A program made the position numbers and the translations under genes. The notes beneath the pieces were generated by a model that made no database searches, was not told where the DNA came from, and worked only from the letters and a program-made list of their open reading frames with translations. 64,000 bases of DNA from Bordetella genomosp. 7 (GTDB lineage: Bacteria; Pseudomonadota; Gammaproteobacteria; Burkholderiales; Burkholderiaceae_B). Location: the NCBI RefSeq assembly GCF_002261265.1, contig NZ_NEVK01000004.1:558001-622000 (forward strand), written 5' to 3'. This document shows positions 53,187 to 63,113 of this stretch, piece after piece; positions within the stretch are counted from its first letter, which is position 1, and every line of letters begins with the position of its first letter.

Positions 53187-54481
53187 TCGCCACCCTGCTC
53201 TTCGTCGTGTTCGCGGCGCTGATGATCATCGGCGTGCCGGTAGGCGTGGCGCTGGGTGTGGCAGGCACGCTGGCGATCGTGATGTCGAACCAGGACGTGG
53301 CATGGTTCGGCCTGCTCGCGGTGCCGCAGAATTTCTACGCCGGCCTGGCCAAGTATCCCCTGCTGGCCATCCCCATGTTCGTGCTGGTCGGTTCGATCTT
53401 CGACCGGTCGGGGGTCGCGCGACGGCTGGTCGACCTGGCGATTGCCATCGTGGGGCGCGGGCCGGGCATGTTGCCGCTGGTGGCAATTGCCGTTGCCATG
53501 TTCCTGGGCGGCATTTCGGGCTCGGGGCCGGCTTGTGCAGCCGCCGTGGGCGCGGTCATGATCGCCGCGATGTCACGCGCCGGCTATCCGGGTTCGTTCT
53601 CGGCATCGGTGGTGGCCGCCGGGGCGGCCACAGACATCCTGATCCCGCCGTCGATTGCCTTCATTATCTATTCGGTGCTGGTGCCCGGCGCCTCGGTGCC
53701 CGCGCTGTTCGCGGCCGGGATGGTGCCCGGCCTGCTCGCCGGCATCGCCCTGATCGTGCCCACGGTCTGGCTGGCTCGCAGAAACAAGTTCGGCGGGCTG
53801 GAAGCCCACCTGCCCCGCCCCCCGTTCTGGGCCAGCCTGCGCGAGGCCAGCTGGGGGCTGGCCGCCCCGGTACTGATATTGGGCGGTATGCGCATGGGCT
53901 GGTTCACGCCCACCGAAGCCGCCGTGGTCGCGGTGTTCTATGGCCTGTTCGTGGGCATGTGCATTCACCGCAGCATCAAAGTGCGCGACCTGTTCATCAT
54001 CTTGCGAGAGGCGGCCGAGCTGTCGGCGGTCATCATGCTGGTGGTGGCGCTGGCCGGCATTTTTGCGTGGGCCCTGTCCACGCTCAGCATCATCGACCCT
54101 GTTACACATGCCATCGTCAACTCCGGCCTGGGCGAATGGGGCGTGCTGGCGCTGCTGGTCCTGTTGCTGATGATCATGGGCATGTTCCTGGACGGGATCT
54201 CGATATTCCTGATCTTCGTGCCGCTGCTCATGCCGATCGCCGACGCCTACGGTTGGGACCCGGTGTGGTTCGGCGTGATCCTGACCTTGAAGGTGGCGCT
54301 GGGCCAGTTCACGCCGCCATTGGCCGTCAACCTGATGGTGTCGTGCCGCATCGCGCGCGTGCCGATGGAGTCGACGATTCCCTGGGTGCTATGGTTGCTG
54401 GGCGCTATGTTCCTGGTACTGATAGCCGTGCTGGCCTTTCCGCAGCTGGCTCTCTGGCTGCCGCATTACCTAGGATACTGA
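53183..54481 (+). CDS. TRAP transporter large permease subunit (DctM)
   Basis: The 432-residue protein has about twelve membrane segments and the DctM hallmarks: GGISGSGPACAAAVGAVMIAAMSRAGYP, AGAATDILIPPSIAFIIYSVL and GQFTPPLAVNLMVSCRIA. It moves the substrate with sodium ions together with DctQ and the periplasmic receptor. It is translationally coupled to the DctQ gene. Confidence 0.95.
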   Translation: MIATLLFVVFAALMIIGVPVGVALGVAGTLAIVMSNQDVAWFGLLAVPQNFYAGLAKYPLLAIPMFVLVGSIFDRSGVARRLVDLAIAIVGRGPGMLPLVAIAVAMFLGGISGSGPACAAAVGAVMIAAMSRAGYPGSFSASVVAAGAATDILIPPSIAFIIYSVLVPGASVPALFAAGMVPGLLAGIALIVPTVWLARRNKFGGLEAHLPRPPFWASLREASWGLAAPVLILGGMRMGWFTPTEAAVVAVFYGLFVGMCIHRSIKVRDLFIILREAAELSAVIMLVVALAGIFAWALSTLSIIDPVTHAIVNSGLGEWGVLALLVLLLMIMGMFLDGISIFLIFVPLLMPIADAYGWDPVWFGVILTLKVALGQFTPPLAVNLMVSCRIARVPMESTIPWVLWLLGAMFLVLIAVLAFPQLALWLPHYLGY

Positions 54482-54530
54482 AGCAAGGCGGCCTGATAAA
54501 TCCACAACGTCATATAGCGAGGAGAACACG

Positions 54531-55559
54531 ATGAAATTACGCAACATGATCGGCGCCGCCTTGTGCGCGGCCATCACGCTGGCCGTGCCGGCGGCGCACG
54601 CACAGAATTACAAATCGGAGTACAAGCTGTCCATCGTGGTCGGCACCACGTTCCCGTGGGGCCAGGGCGCCACCATCTGGTCGGACCTGGTACGCGAGCG
54701 CACCGACGGCCGCATCAACATCAAGGTGTATCCCGGCACCTCGCTCGTGCAGGGCGACCAGACACGCGAATTCACCGCAATACGCCAGGGCGTGATCGAC
54801 ATGGCCGTGGGCTCTACCATCAACTGGTCGCCCCAGGTCAGGCAACTGAACCTGTTCTCGCTGCCCTTCCTGATGCCCGACTATGCCGCCATCGACGCAC
54901 TGGTGCAGGGCGAAGTCGGCCAGGAGCTCTTCAAGGTTATCGAGAAAGCGGGCGTGGTGCCGCTGGCCTGGGGCGAAAACGGCTACCGCCAGCTGAGCAA
55001 TTCGCGCCACCCCGTGTCCAAGCCTGAAGACCTCAAGGGCCTGAAGCTGCGCGTAGTGGGGTCGCCGCTGTACATCGATACTTTTACGGCCCTGGGAGCC
55101 AACCCTACGCAAATGAGCTGGGCAGACGCGCAGCCGGCGCTGGCCAGCGGCGCGGTGGACGGCCAGGAAAACCCGCTGTCCATCTACACCGGCGCCAAGC
55201 TGTACGATGTTGCGCAGAAGTACCTGACCTTATGGAACTATGTGGCCGACCCGTTGGTGTTCGTGGTCAACCGCGAGGTCTGGGAATCGTGGTCCGAGGC
55301 CGACCGCAAGATCGTGCGTGAAGCAGCGCTGGAAGCCGGCAAGCGCCAGATCGCCATCGCGCGCAAGGGTGTCACGCCGCAAGACCCATCGCTGCTCAAG
55401 GAAATCGAAGGGCATGGCGTGACGGTTACTTCGCTGACGCAGGAACAGCACGCGGCGTTCGTGAAGGCAACCAAGCCCGTATACGACAAATGGAAGTCGC
55501 GCATCGGCCAGGAACTGGTCGACCTGGCCGAGAAGTCGATCGCGGCCCGCACGAAATAA
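54531..55559 (+). CDS. TRAP transporter periplasmic substrate-binding protein (DctP)
   Basis: The 342-residue precursor has a signal peptide ending AAHA-QNY. The DctP family motif is KGLKLRVVGSPLYIDTFTALGANPTQMSWADAQPALASGAVDGQENP, whose Arg usually binds a carboxylate. It is the third gene of the operon, with RBS AGGAGA, and is followed by a strong terminator. The carboxylate bound is not known. Confidence 0.95.
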   Translation: MKLRNMIGAALCAAITLAVPAAHAQNYKSEYKLSIVVGTTFPWGQGATIWSDLVRERTDGRINIKVYPGTSLVQGDQTREFTAIRQGVIDMAVGSTINWSPQVRQLNLFSLPFLMPDYAAIDALVQGEVGQELFKVIEKAGVVPLAWGENGYRQLSNSRHPVSKPEDLKGLKLRVVGSPLYIDTFTALGANPTQMSWADAQPALASGAVDGQENPLSIYTGAKLYDVAQKYLTLWNYVADPLVFVVNREVWESWSEADRKIVREAALEAGKRQIAIARKGVTPQDPSLLKEIEGHGVTVTSLTQEQHAAFVKATKPVYDKWKSRIGQELVDLAEKSIAARTK

Positions 55560-55628
55560 GCAGCAGCCCACAGGGGAGAACGGCGGCATTGCCGCCACCG
55601 GAAGGCCGGGCACAGAACCCGCCTCCAG

Positions 55629-55652
55629 CACGGACGCCATCGGGCGTCCGTG
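55629..55652 (+). terminator. terminator after the TRAP operon
   Basis: CACGGACGCC (55629-55638) pairs with GGCGTCCGTG (55643-55652) around a 4-nt loop, followed by seven T residues. Confidence 0.9.
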
Positions 55653-55724
55653 TTTTTTTGCGCGGCGGCGCCTGGGGCCGACGAGGCCGGACACCCGCGG
55701 CCGCGCAAGTGTGTTCCGGCCCGT

Positions 55725-56282
55725 TCAGGCCGGGTCGGGATAATTGACTTCGAGGATCTCGAGCTCTTCGACGCCGCCCGGTGTGCGCAGCACCACGGTG
55801 TCGCCCTCGCGGGCCTTGATCAGCGCACGCGCCACGGGCGATATCCAGCTGATCTTGCCCGTGAGCGGTTCGGCCTCGTCGACGCCGACGATGGTGACGG
55901 CGTGTGTCTCGCCCGCCTTGTCCATGTAGGTGACCGTGGCGCCGAAGAACACCTGGTCGCGGTTGGGCTGCGCCGAGGGGTCGACCACCTCGGCCACGTC
56001 GAGCCGCTTGGTCAGGAACCGCATCCGCCGATCGATTTCGCGCAGCCGCTTCTTGCCGTAGAGATAGTCGCCGTTCTCGGAGCGGTCGCCATTTGACGCG
56101 GCCCACGACACGACCTGCACAACGGCCGGCCGCTCGACATTCATCAGGTGCGCCAACTCGTCGCGCAGCCTGGCATAGCCCGCAGGCGTCATGTAGTTGC
56201 GCGTGCCGGCCGGCAGGACCTGCGCGTCGGGCAGCTCATCGTCGTCGTCGCGATCGGATTCCTTGACAAAAGCCTTGTTCAT
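55725..56282 (-). CDS. greB: transcription elongation factor GreB
   Basis: GreB (185 aa) stimulates RNA cleavage in backtracked RNA polymerase. It has an acidic N-terminal tail, the coiled-coil finger (about 30-105: MTPAGYARLRDELAHLMN.., NGDRSENGDYLYGKKRLREIDRR) with the tip acidic pair DRSEN, and the C-terminal FKBP-like domain ending in GVEELEILEVNY. It starts 7 bp after the PHP-domain gene. Confidence 0.94.
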   Translation of the reverse strand: MNKAFVKESDRDDDDELPDAQVLPAGTRNYMTPAGYARLRDELAHLMNVERPAVVQVVSWAASNGDRSENGDYLYGKKRLREIDRRMRFLTKRLDVAEVVDPSAQPNRDQVFFGATVTYMDKAGETHAVTIVGVDEAEPLTGKISWISPVARALIKAREGDTVVLRTPGGVEELEILEVNYPDPA

Positions 56283-56289
56283 GGAAACT

Positions 56290-57132
56290 TCAGAACCAGT
56301 CGTGCCATACGGGTTTTAGGTCTGCAGGCAACGGCGCAAGCGCACCCAGGTCGACCCGGCTTTCACGCGGGCTGTGGAAATCCGAGCCGCGCGAGGCCAG
56401 GAAGCCGTAGCGCCGCGCCACCTGCGCATAATGCCTTGCTTCTTCGACCGTATGGCTGCCCGTGGTGACTTCGATGCCCTCGCCTCCGCACTGCAGAAAC
56501 TCTTCAAAAAGGGCATCAAACTGGGTGGGCGTATATTTGTAGCGGCCCGGATGCGCGATGACGGCGCGGCCACCGGCCTGGCGGATCCATGTCACCGCGT
56601 CGGCGAGCTTTGCCCATTGCATGGGCACGTACCCCGGGCAATCGTCGCCCAGATATTTGTTGAATACGGTCTGCACATCGGGGCAATGGCCCGCCTGCAC
56701 CATGTACCTTGCAAAGTGCGTGCGGCTGACCAGTTCGGGGTTGCCCGCAAAGGGCAAGGCGCCTTCATACGTGCCGGGAATACCCAATTCGGCCAGGCGC
56801 TGTCCCATGCGGCGCGCACGCTCGGCGCGGCCCGCACGCGTGGCTCGCAGCCCGTGCACCAGGGCCTGGTTGGCCGCATCGAAGCCCAGGCCGACAATGT
56901 GAACCGTTTGCGCTGCCCACGTCACCGATATTTCGACGCCGGTGACAAATCGCATACCGAAGCCCGCTGCCGCGGCGCCCGCCTCGGCCAAGCCGCCGAC
57001 CTCGTCGTGATCGGTCAGCGCCCACACATCGACCCCATTGGCGCATGCGCGCGCAGCCACCTGGGCCGGCGGCAACACGCCGTCGGACACGGTGGAATGG
57101 CAATGCAGATCGACGTTGAGAGCGGTAGGCAT
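56290..57132 (-). CDS. PHP-domain phosphoesterase (RNase AM/YciV type)
   Basis: The 280-residue protein has the PHP metal-binding motifs DLHCHSTVSDGVLPP, ALTDHDEVGG, VIAHPGRYKYT and GSDFHSPRESRVDLG. E. coli YciV (RNase AM) is a 5'-3' exoribonuclease that matures rRNA and cleaves 3',5'-bisphosphonucleotides, and the wording here is of that type. It lies between the hydrolase gene (38 bp) and greB (7 bp). Confidence 0.9.
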   Translation of the reverse strand: MPTALNVDLHCHSTVSDGVLPPAQVAARACANGVDVWALTDHDEVGGLAEAGAAAAGFGMRFVTGVEISVTWAAQTVHIVGLGFDAANQALVHGLRATRAGRAERARRMGQRLAELGIPGTYEGALPFAGNPELVSRTHFARYMVQAGHCPDVQTVFNKYLGDDCPGYVPMQWAKLADAVTWIRQAGGRAVIAHPGRYKYTPTQFDALFEEFLQCGGEGIEVTTGSHTVEEARHYAQVARRYGFLASRGSDFHSPRESRVDLGALAPLPADLKPVWHDWF

Positions 57133-57170
57133 GAGTTCATTGTACGGCCGCAGGGCGCGCGCAGTCCGTT

Positions 57171-58106
57171 TCAGGCTGCCGGATGAGCAAGCAAAAATTT
57201 CGCCACCGGATCGACCTGTGCGTCGTCCAGGAGCGTAGGCGCATGCCCCACGTCGGGCACTTCTACCAGCCTTGCTCGCGGGTTGCGCGCCAGCATCTCG
57301 GCCGCGGTTTCGGCCGTCAGCAGATCCGACTGCGCGCCGCGCACGACCAACACCGGGCAGTCCAGCGAATCGTACGCGTGCCATAGGACCTGCTCGCCGG
57401 TGGCGTAGGCGTCCGCCGTCTGCGCCGCAAGCGGCAGTGCCAGGTTCAGGTCGTAGTGTTTGACCCACTTGCCGTCGCGCTGCACGTACACGTGCCTGGC
57501 CAGATCCTCCCATTGCTCATCGGTGTGCGGCCCGAAGGTGGCCGATACCTCGCGCACCGCCCGCACCGCCTGGTCAAACGAGTCGAAACGCCCTGGCTGC
57601 CCGACATACTGCCCAATGCGCGCCAGCGCCGCCAGTTCGAGCCGCGGGCCGACGTCATTGAGCACCATACGCTCGAACCGGATGTCGCGGCCTTCGGGCC
57701 AGTCGCCACCATTGGGCTGCGAGGCACGCGCCATGCGGGCGTATGCCGCGGCGCCCGCCAGCCCCAGTCCGATCAGTCCGCCCATCGAGGTGCCCACCCA
57801 AGCCAGCGTAGCGGGTCGCAGCCGGGCGATCAGCGTCACCATGTCGGACACGTACTGCGGCACGGTATACAGCGCAGGATTGCTCAGCCAATCAGACCGT
57901 CCTCGTCCCACGACATCCGGGCACACCACACGGTACTGGCCGGCAAGCCGTCGCGCCAAGGTATCGAAATCGCGCCCGGTGCGGGTCAGGCCATGCACGC
58001 AGAGCAGTATCCGGTCGTTGTCGGGATCGCCCCATTCGGTATAGGCCATGCGATGCAATCCTGCAGCGCTGGCGCATGTGACGAAATCGAATCGGGGTGC
58101 CTGCAT
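57171..58106 (-). CDS. alpha/beta-fold hydrolase
   Basis: The 311-residue protein has the oxyanion region CVHGLTRTGRDFDTLARRL, the nucleophile elbow VGTSMGGLIGLGLAG, the acid-bearing PVLVVRGAQSDLLTAET and the catalytic His in VEVPDVGHAPTLLD. The triad is thus complete. ATG 58106 (MQAPRFDFV) has GGAG nine bases upstream. The natural ester or lactone substrate is unknown. Confidence 0.88.
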   Translation of the reverse strand: MQAPRFDFVTCASAAGLHRMAYTEWGDPDNDRILLCVHGLTRTGRDFDTLARRLAGQYRVVCPDVVGRGRSDWLSNPALYTVPQYVSDMVTLIARLRPATLAWVGTSMGGLIGLGLAGAAAYARMARASQPNGGDWPEGRDIRFERMVLNDVGPRLELAALARIGQYVGQPGRFDSFDQAVRAVREVSATFGPHTDEQWEDLARHVYVQRDGKWVKHYDLNLALPLAAQTADAYATGEQVLWHAYDSLDCPVLVVRGAQSDLLTAETAAEMLARNPRARLVEVPDVGHAPTLLDDAQVDPVAKFLLAHPAA

Positions 58107-58151
58107 GTAGTGCTCCGCCTGGACGAACAAGAGCTACATCTTATAGCAGCA

Positions 58152-60551
58152 TCAGTGGCGAGCCTCCCGGTGCCAATAGCGCCGCGAGGCCAGCGCATGT
58201 GCTCGCACTTCCAGATCGCCCGGAGCCGAGATGACGGTAACGGCGCCGTGCACGTCTGTGCGCCAGAACCGCGCGCCGGCGGCCTCCCAGCGTGCCTGCA
58301 CCCGGGGCGACGGGTGCCGGAAGCGGTTCAGGCGTCCGGCCTGGGCGATCACGTGGGTGGCCTGCGCGGCGCCGACCAGTGGGGCGCTGGAGGACGTGGC
58401 CGAGCCGTGGTGCGGCGCCAACACTACGTCCGTGCGAGGAAGCTGCCGTGCCACGCCGCGCTCCTGGGCGGCGCCGATGTCGCCCGGCAGCAGCACGGCG
58501 TGCGAGCGTCCTTGCACCAGCAGTACGCAACTGTACGCGTTGCCCTCGCCGCCTGCGCCCTCGGGCGGATGCAGGAAACGGAACGCCACGCCATCGACAT
58601 GCCATGCCTGCCCCGCCGCACAGCGCCGCATGGACTGCGGCAGGCGCGGCATCGCAGCACCGGCAGGGGTGGTGTCCGCCGTCACTTTCGCGCGCATGTC
58701 GAACGATGCATGCGCCTGGGAAACGGGCATCGATGCCAGCACGCTGGCCAGGCCGCCGGCATGGTCCAGGTCGGCGTGGGAGACCACCAGCCCGTCCAGG
58801 CGCCGATAACCCCTCGCCCGCAGGAACGGCACGATATAGCGTTCGCCGGCATCGGCCGCATCGCCATGGCGCGGGCCGGTGTCGATCAGCCATGCCTGCG
58901 TGGCCGTTTCGAGCACGATGGCGCTGCCCTGCCCCACATCCAGCGCGGTAAGGGTCCAGTGACCGGCGGCAGGCCGCTCCGGCCGCCAGCAGAGCATGGG
59001 CAGCAACAGCAGCCAACCCGCGCCGCGCGCCGGCCAGCCCGATGGCTGCAGCGCCCAGGCCACGCCCACCGCGGCGAGCGCCACCCATGGCCACGGCGCC
59101 GCCGCGACGTCCATCACGGCCCACGGCGATGCTGCGGCCCATAGCGTGGGCCACATCATCGCTTCGAAAATCGCATGCCCGACAATGCCGCAGGCCTGCC
59201 CGACGAACTGCAGCCCCGGCACGGCCGCGAACGCAGCGCACAGCAAGGCCAGCGGCGTCACCAGAAAACTGACGATGGGAATAGCGTATGCATTGACCAC
59301 GGGCGAGGCGAGCGACACCTGGTGCACCAGGTAAGCCAGCAATGGCACCAAACCCAGCGTAATGGCCATCTGGATGCGGCTGAATTCCTGCACCAGGCGG
59401 CCCAGGCGCACAGTCCAGCCGCTCCGGGCGGCAGGCGCCGGCGTGTCGGCGGCGCGCAGCAGAATCGCCACCGCGCCGAACGAGAGCCAGAAACCCGGCG
59501 CCAGCACCGCCCACGGATCAAACAACACCACGGCCGCCGCTGCCAGCGCCAGCACGCGCATGCCGGACAGGGGCAGCCGCATCATGGCCGCCACCGCCAC
59601 CACCGCCAGCATGAAGAACGTGCGGCGCGCCGGCACGCCCCATCCCGCCAGCAGGCAGTACAACAGCGCAGTGCCCAGCGCGACCGCAGCGCCGACCATC
59701 TGGGCGGGCACCCGCTCCGGCAGGCCGATGTGACGCCAGCGCGCCCGGCGCCAGGCGAACATGGCGAGGTACCCTCCAAGCCCGGCGATCAGGGTCACAT
59801 GCATGCCGCTGATCGATACCAGGTGCGTGATGCCCGTGCGATTGAATATCCGCCAATCGTCGCGTAGCACTCCAGCCTGGTCTCCCATGGCCAACGCCAC
59901 TAGCACCGGCGCGTAGCGCCGCTGCCCGATGGCCTCGCGCATGGCGGCACGCACATGGTGTCGCATGCGTTCTATCACGACGCCTGCGCTGGCCCACGGC
60001 TGATCGCGCAGCAACACGGGCATGCCGCGCACGGTTGCCATCGCGCCTATGCCCGATGCAAAAAAGCGCCCTTCGGCATCATTGCCATGCGGGTTGCGCG
60101 TGCCGTGCGGGTGGCGCAGCACCAGCGCCATGCGCCATACCTGGCCGGGCAAGGGTTCGGGCAGCCGCATGCCTTGGGACGCCCGCCACGACACCGCGAT
60201 GCGCGCCGGTACGCCGGCAGGGGCGCCCTCGGCCGGCTCGCCCGTAAAGCGCCATTGCCCGGCATCACCCTGGGCAAGGTCAGTCACGCGCACGGCAAGC
60301 CGCGTGACCACATCATGATGCGCGGGCGCCAGCGCGTCATCGAGCCTGGCGTGGGCATGCCAGGCGGCCCATACTGCGCCCAACCCGAAGCCGAACCAGG
60401 CCGCAGCGCACTGGCCGGCCAGCCGGTGGCGCCGCCGACTCGACGCCACGACGGCCGACGGCAGCCACGACACCGCCCACAACCCCCACCGGTTCGCGGC
60501 AGGCAACTCTGGCAGCAGCTGGACGGCCGATACGCCCGCCAGTATGGCCAA
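58152..60551 (-). CDS. comEC: DNA internalisation protein ComEC/Rec2
   Basis: ComEC forms the inner-membrane channel for single-stranded DNA during natural transformation. The 799-residue protein has an N-terminal oligonucleotide-binding-like domain (about 60-190) and the Competence membrane domain (about 215-490: GDQAGVLRDDWRIFNRTGITHLVSISGMHVTL). The C-terminal metallo-beta-lactamase domain (about 540-790) carries LDVGQGSAIVLET, VVSHADLDHAGG and LAPHHGSATSSS. No ATG is available; TTG at 60551 is the earliest start codon and the frame is open a little upstream. No other com gene is nearby. Confidence 0.92.
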   Translation of the reverse strand: MAILAGVSAVQLLPELPAANRWGLWAVSWLPSAVVASSRRRHRLAGQCAAAWFGFGLGAVWAAWHAHARLDDALAPAHHDVVTRLAVRVTDLAQGDAGQWRFTGEPAEGAPAGVPARIAVSWRASQGMRLPEPLPGQVWRMALVLRHPHGTRNPHGNDAEGRFFASGIGAMATVRGMPVLLRDQPWASAGVVIERMRHHVRAAMREAIGQRRYAPVLVALAMGDQAGVLRDDWRIFNRTGITHLVSISGMHVTLIAGLGGYLAMFAWRRARWRHIGLPERVPAQMVGAAVALGTALLYCLLAGWGVPARRTFFMLAVVAVAAMMRLPLSGMRVLALAAAAVVLFDPWAVLAPGFWLSFGAVAILLRAADTPAPAARSGWTVRLGRLVQEFSRIQMAITLGLVPLLAYLVHQVSLASPVVNAYAIPIVSFLVTPLALLCAAFAAVPGLQFVGQACGIVGHAIFEAMMWPTLWAAASPWAVMDVAAAPWPWVALAAVGVAWALQPSGWPARGAGWLLLLPMLCWRPERPAAGHWTLTALDVGQGSAIVLETATQAWLIDTGPRHGDAADAGERYIVPFLRARGYRRLDGLVVSHADLDHAGGLASVLASMPVSQAHASFDMRAKVTADTTPAGAAMPRLPQSMRRCAAGQAWHVDGVAFRFLHPPEGAGGEGNAYSCVLLVQGRSHAVLLPGDIGAAQERGVARQLPRTDVVLAPHHGSATSSSAPLVGAAQATHVIAQAGRLNRFRHPSPRVQARWEAAGARFWRTDVHGAVTVISAPGDLEVRAHALASRRYWHREARH

Positions 60552-60675
60552 CAGGAAAAGACGCCCGACGATGCTGTTCCCCCAAAGCGCACAGCGTAGG
60601 CCGTGGCCGGGGCATCGGGGGCGTGCAGTGAATGGAAAAGTCCCTGGCGGCCGTCAGGCCGCGCCGGCACCTTGC

Positions 60676-62916
60676 CTAGAACGTGATGTTGGCAGACACC
60701 CAAAGGCGGCGGCCTTCCAGCACCTGGCGATACGAGTTGCTCCAGCTCGCGTCGGCCACAGGCGCGCTGGTGCCCGTGCGAGGCGGCCCGTAGTCGACGA
60801 AATTCTTGTCGAACAGGTTGAACACGGCGGCCGACACGGTGACGTTCTTGTTCACGACATACGATCCGCCCACGCTGGTCAGCCAGTACGGTTTATAGAA
60901 CACCTGTTTTTCGTTCCAGTCCACGCCCTGGAACTGCTTGGCGCGGTATTCGCCGCGAATCCACGTGTTGGCGCGCTCGTTGATGCTCCAGTTCAACCCC
61001 AGGTTCAAGGCGTGGCGCGGCTGCGAGCCCAGCGGCTGGCCCTCGGAAGCGCCCGACGTCTGCTCGCTGGCGGTGTAGGTGTAGTTGCCATTGAACGACA
61101 GGCCTTCGTAGAGCGGCACCGTACCGCCGATTTCCAGGCCGCGTATGGTGGCCGAATCGATGTTGACGCGCCGCGAGAATGTGTCCACCGGCACGCCGCG
61201 CCGACGCCAGTCTCCCAGGTCCAGGCAGCCCGGAACGTTGTTGCCGGGCGCGCGGCAGTTGGGCACATCTTCGGTATCGATCTTGTCCTTGAACTTCGTA
61301 TGGAAGAACGTCAGGTTGCCGCGCAGGCCTTCCTGGTCGTCGAACAGCACGCCGAGTTCGGATGACGTGCTGCGCTCGGGAGTGAGTTCCGAATTGCCCA
61401 GCAAGGGGATGGTGCCCTGCCCGCCCAGGCCGATGATGCCGTCGGTCATGAGATTGATGTCGGGCGTCTTGTAACCGCGGCTGACGCCGCCCTTGAACGT
61501 CCATGACGGCGTGGCGTTCCACACCAGGTAGCCCCGCGGGCTCCATTCTCCGCCGAACTGCTGGTTGCGGTCGTAGCGCGCGCCCAGGGTCAGGGCCAGG
61601 TCGTCCACGATGCGCCATTCATCTTCGGCGAACAACGCCCATTGCCACTGCGTCAGGTCCAGCGGCGCCGACGCCAGCGAGTCGACGAACTTCTGCTCGC
61701 GCCACTGACCGCCTACCGTCAGGTTGTGGCGATCGTTGAACAGCGGCATGGTCCACTTCGTGTCGAACACCCAGTTGTCGTATTCCAGCTTGCGAGACGT
61801 ACCATCGGCCGGCTGCCGCGGCGAACTCATGGGGTTGGTGCGCCCTTTGGTCTCGGTAGTGTCGTACACCAGGCTCGTGTCCGACGTAACCGACGCATAC
61901 CGGCCAAGGTGAGTAAGCGCGTAGCGCGTGCGGTTGAACTTCAACTCGGGCGCATAGCCGCCGCCGGCGCGGCCCGGCTCGACCTCACTGTTGAGCGTAC
62001 CCACCTGGCTGTTGGAGTTATCGTACTGCTGCCAGCTCTGGTCCACATCGAACAGGATGTCGTGGTCGCGAGTGGGGGTCAACGCCAGCTGCATGCCCAC
62101 GTTCGTCAACTTGCTTTCGCCCAGGCCGCTGAAACTGCCGACGTCGCCCGTATAGTCGCCGCTGTTGTATTCGGCCAGATTGGCAGGGTATTGGCCGGTT
62201 GCCGCCAGGCGGCGCTGGTAGCCGCCACGCAGGGACAAGCCCAGCATGTCCGACTTGATGGGCCCGCTCAGGTAGAACGCCGAGCCATAGCTGTTGCCGA
62301 ACCGATTGTCGCCTTGCACGGTGCCATCTACCGTAACCTGGCCCATCCAGTCCTCGGCCACCTTGCGCGTAATGATGTTGATCACGCCGCCCATCGCGTC
62401 GGAGCCGTACAGGGTGGACATCGGCCCCCGCACCACTTCGATGCGGTCGATCGCTGCCATGGGAGGGATGAAATTGGTGTCGACATCGCCAAAACCGTTG
62501 GGGCGCGACCCGCTGCTGTTGCGGTTGACGCGTTTGCCGTCCACCAGGATCAGCGTGTAGTCGCTCGGCATGCCGCGAATACTGATGTTCATGCCGCCGG
62601 CCTTGCCGCCCCGCTCGACCGACACACCTTCGATATCGGCGACCGCATCGGCCAGGTTATGAAACGGCCGCGCCTCCAGCTGCTCGCGCGTCACTACCGA
62701 AATCGAAGCCGGCGCGTTCTTGATTTCCTGCTCGAACCCGGCCGCCGTCACCACAACGGTGTCCATCTGGGCGATGCCCATGGTGTCCTCGGCCAAACCC
62801 TGCTGCGCGCAAGCAGACCAGGCGGCAGCAAGTGCGGCCACCAAGGCAGGGTATCGCGCGGCACGCCAGGGTTGCGATAGCGGCACCTCGGGCGGCGCGG
62901 ACATAGAAGCAGTCAC
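60676..62916 (-). CDS. TonB-dependent catecholate siderophore receptor (CirA/IrgA-like)
   Basis: The 746-residue outer-membrane receptor has a signal peptide and a TonB box region (MDTVVVTAAG). The plug domain (about 50-170) reads NAPASISVVTREQLEAR, SIRGMPSDYTLILVDGKRVN and RIEVVRGPMSTLYGSDAMGGVINIITR. A 22-strand barrel follows, ending in aromatic F (VSANITF). The plug closely matches CirA and IrgA, receptors for catecholate siderophores. The start is GTG at 62916, with GGAG eight bases upstream; ATG 62904 is possible. A Fur-box promoter lies about 100 bp upstream. Confidence 0.93.
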   Translation of the reverse strand: MTASMSAPPEVPLSQPWRAARYPALVAALAAAWSACAQQGLAEDTMGIAQMDTVVVTAAGFEQEIKNAPASISVVTREQLEARPFHNLADAVADIEGVSVERGGKAGGMNISIRGMPSDYTLILVDGKRVNRNSSGSRPNGFGDVDTNFIPPMAAIDRIEVVRGPMSTLYGSDAMGGVINIITRKVAEDWMGQVTVDGTVQGDNRFGNSYGSAFYLSGPIKSDMLGLSLRGGYQRRLAATGQYPANLAEYNSGDYTGDVGSFSGLGESKLTNVGMQLALTPTRDHDILFDVDQSWQQYDNSNSQVGTLNSEVEPGRAGGGYAPELKFNRTRYALTHLGRYASVTSDTSLVYDTTETKGRTNPMSSPRQPADGTSRKLEYDNWVFDTKWTMPLFNDRHNLTVGGQWREQKFVDSLASAPLDLTQWQWALFAEDEWRIVDDLALTLGARYDRNQQFGGEWSPRGYLVWNATPSWTFKGGVSRGYKTPDINLMTDGIIGLGGQGTIPLLGNSELTPERSTSSELGVLFDDQEGLRGNLTFFHTKFKDKIDTEDVPNCRAPGNNVPGCLDLGDWRRRGVPVDTFSRRVNIDSATIRGLEIGGTVPLYEGLSFNGNYTYTASEQTSGASEGQPLGSQPRHALNLGLNWSINERANTWIRGEYRAKQFQGVDWNEKQVFYKPYWLTSVGGSYVVNKNVTVSAAVFNLFDKNFVDYGPPRTGTSAPVADASWSNSYRQVLEGRRLWVSANITF

Positions 62917-63012
62917 GACATAATCTCCGGAATCTGAAATCGAAAAAAGCGCCGCGGGCGTCAGCCTGCCCCGCACGCATGGATCATTTGCATTCAGCTT
63001 TATTTAAGCTGC

Positions 63013-63044
63013 GCAAATGATATTGATTCTCAGAATTATGTCAA
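63013..63044 (-). promoter_or_regulatory. Fur box overlapping the receptor promoter
   Basis: GCAAATGATATTGATTCTC (63013-63031, plus-strand reading) matches 14 of 19 positions of the Fur consensus. On the minus strand, TTGACA (63039-63044) and TATCAT (63017-63022) are 16 bp apart. The Fur box covers the spacer and the -10, so iron-loaded Fur would block transcription of the receptor. Confidence 0.8.
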
Positions 63045-63113
63045 TCTGCGACAGCCATATGGCGCAACAAGGCGTTGCGTTTCATCAACGCACGATGGAA
63101 CCAGCAAGCAAAT

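Noticed and set aside
60552-60615. Longer ComEC start upstream of 60551
   Set aside because: The frame stays open but has no ATG, GTG or TTG; a family-like hydrophobic start could only use a rare codon, so TTG 60551 is kept with a note.
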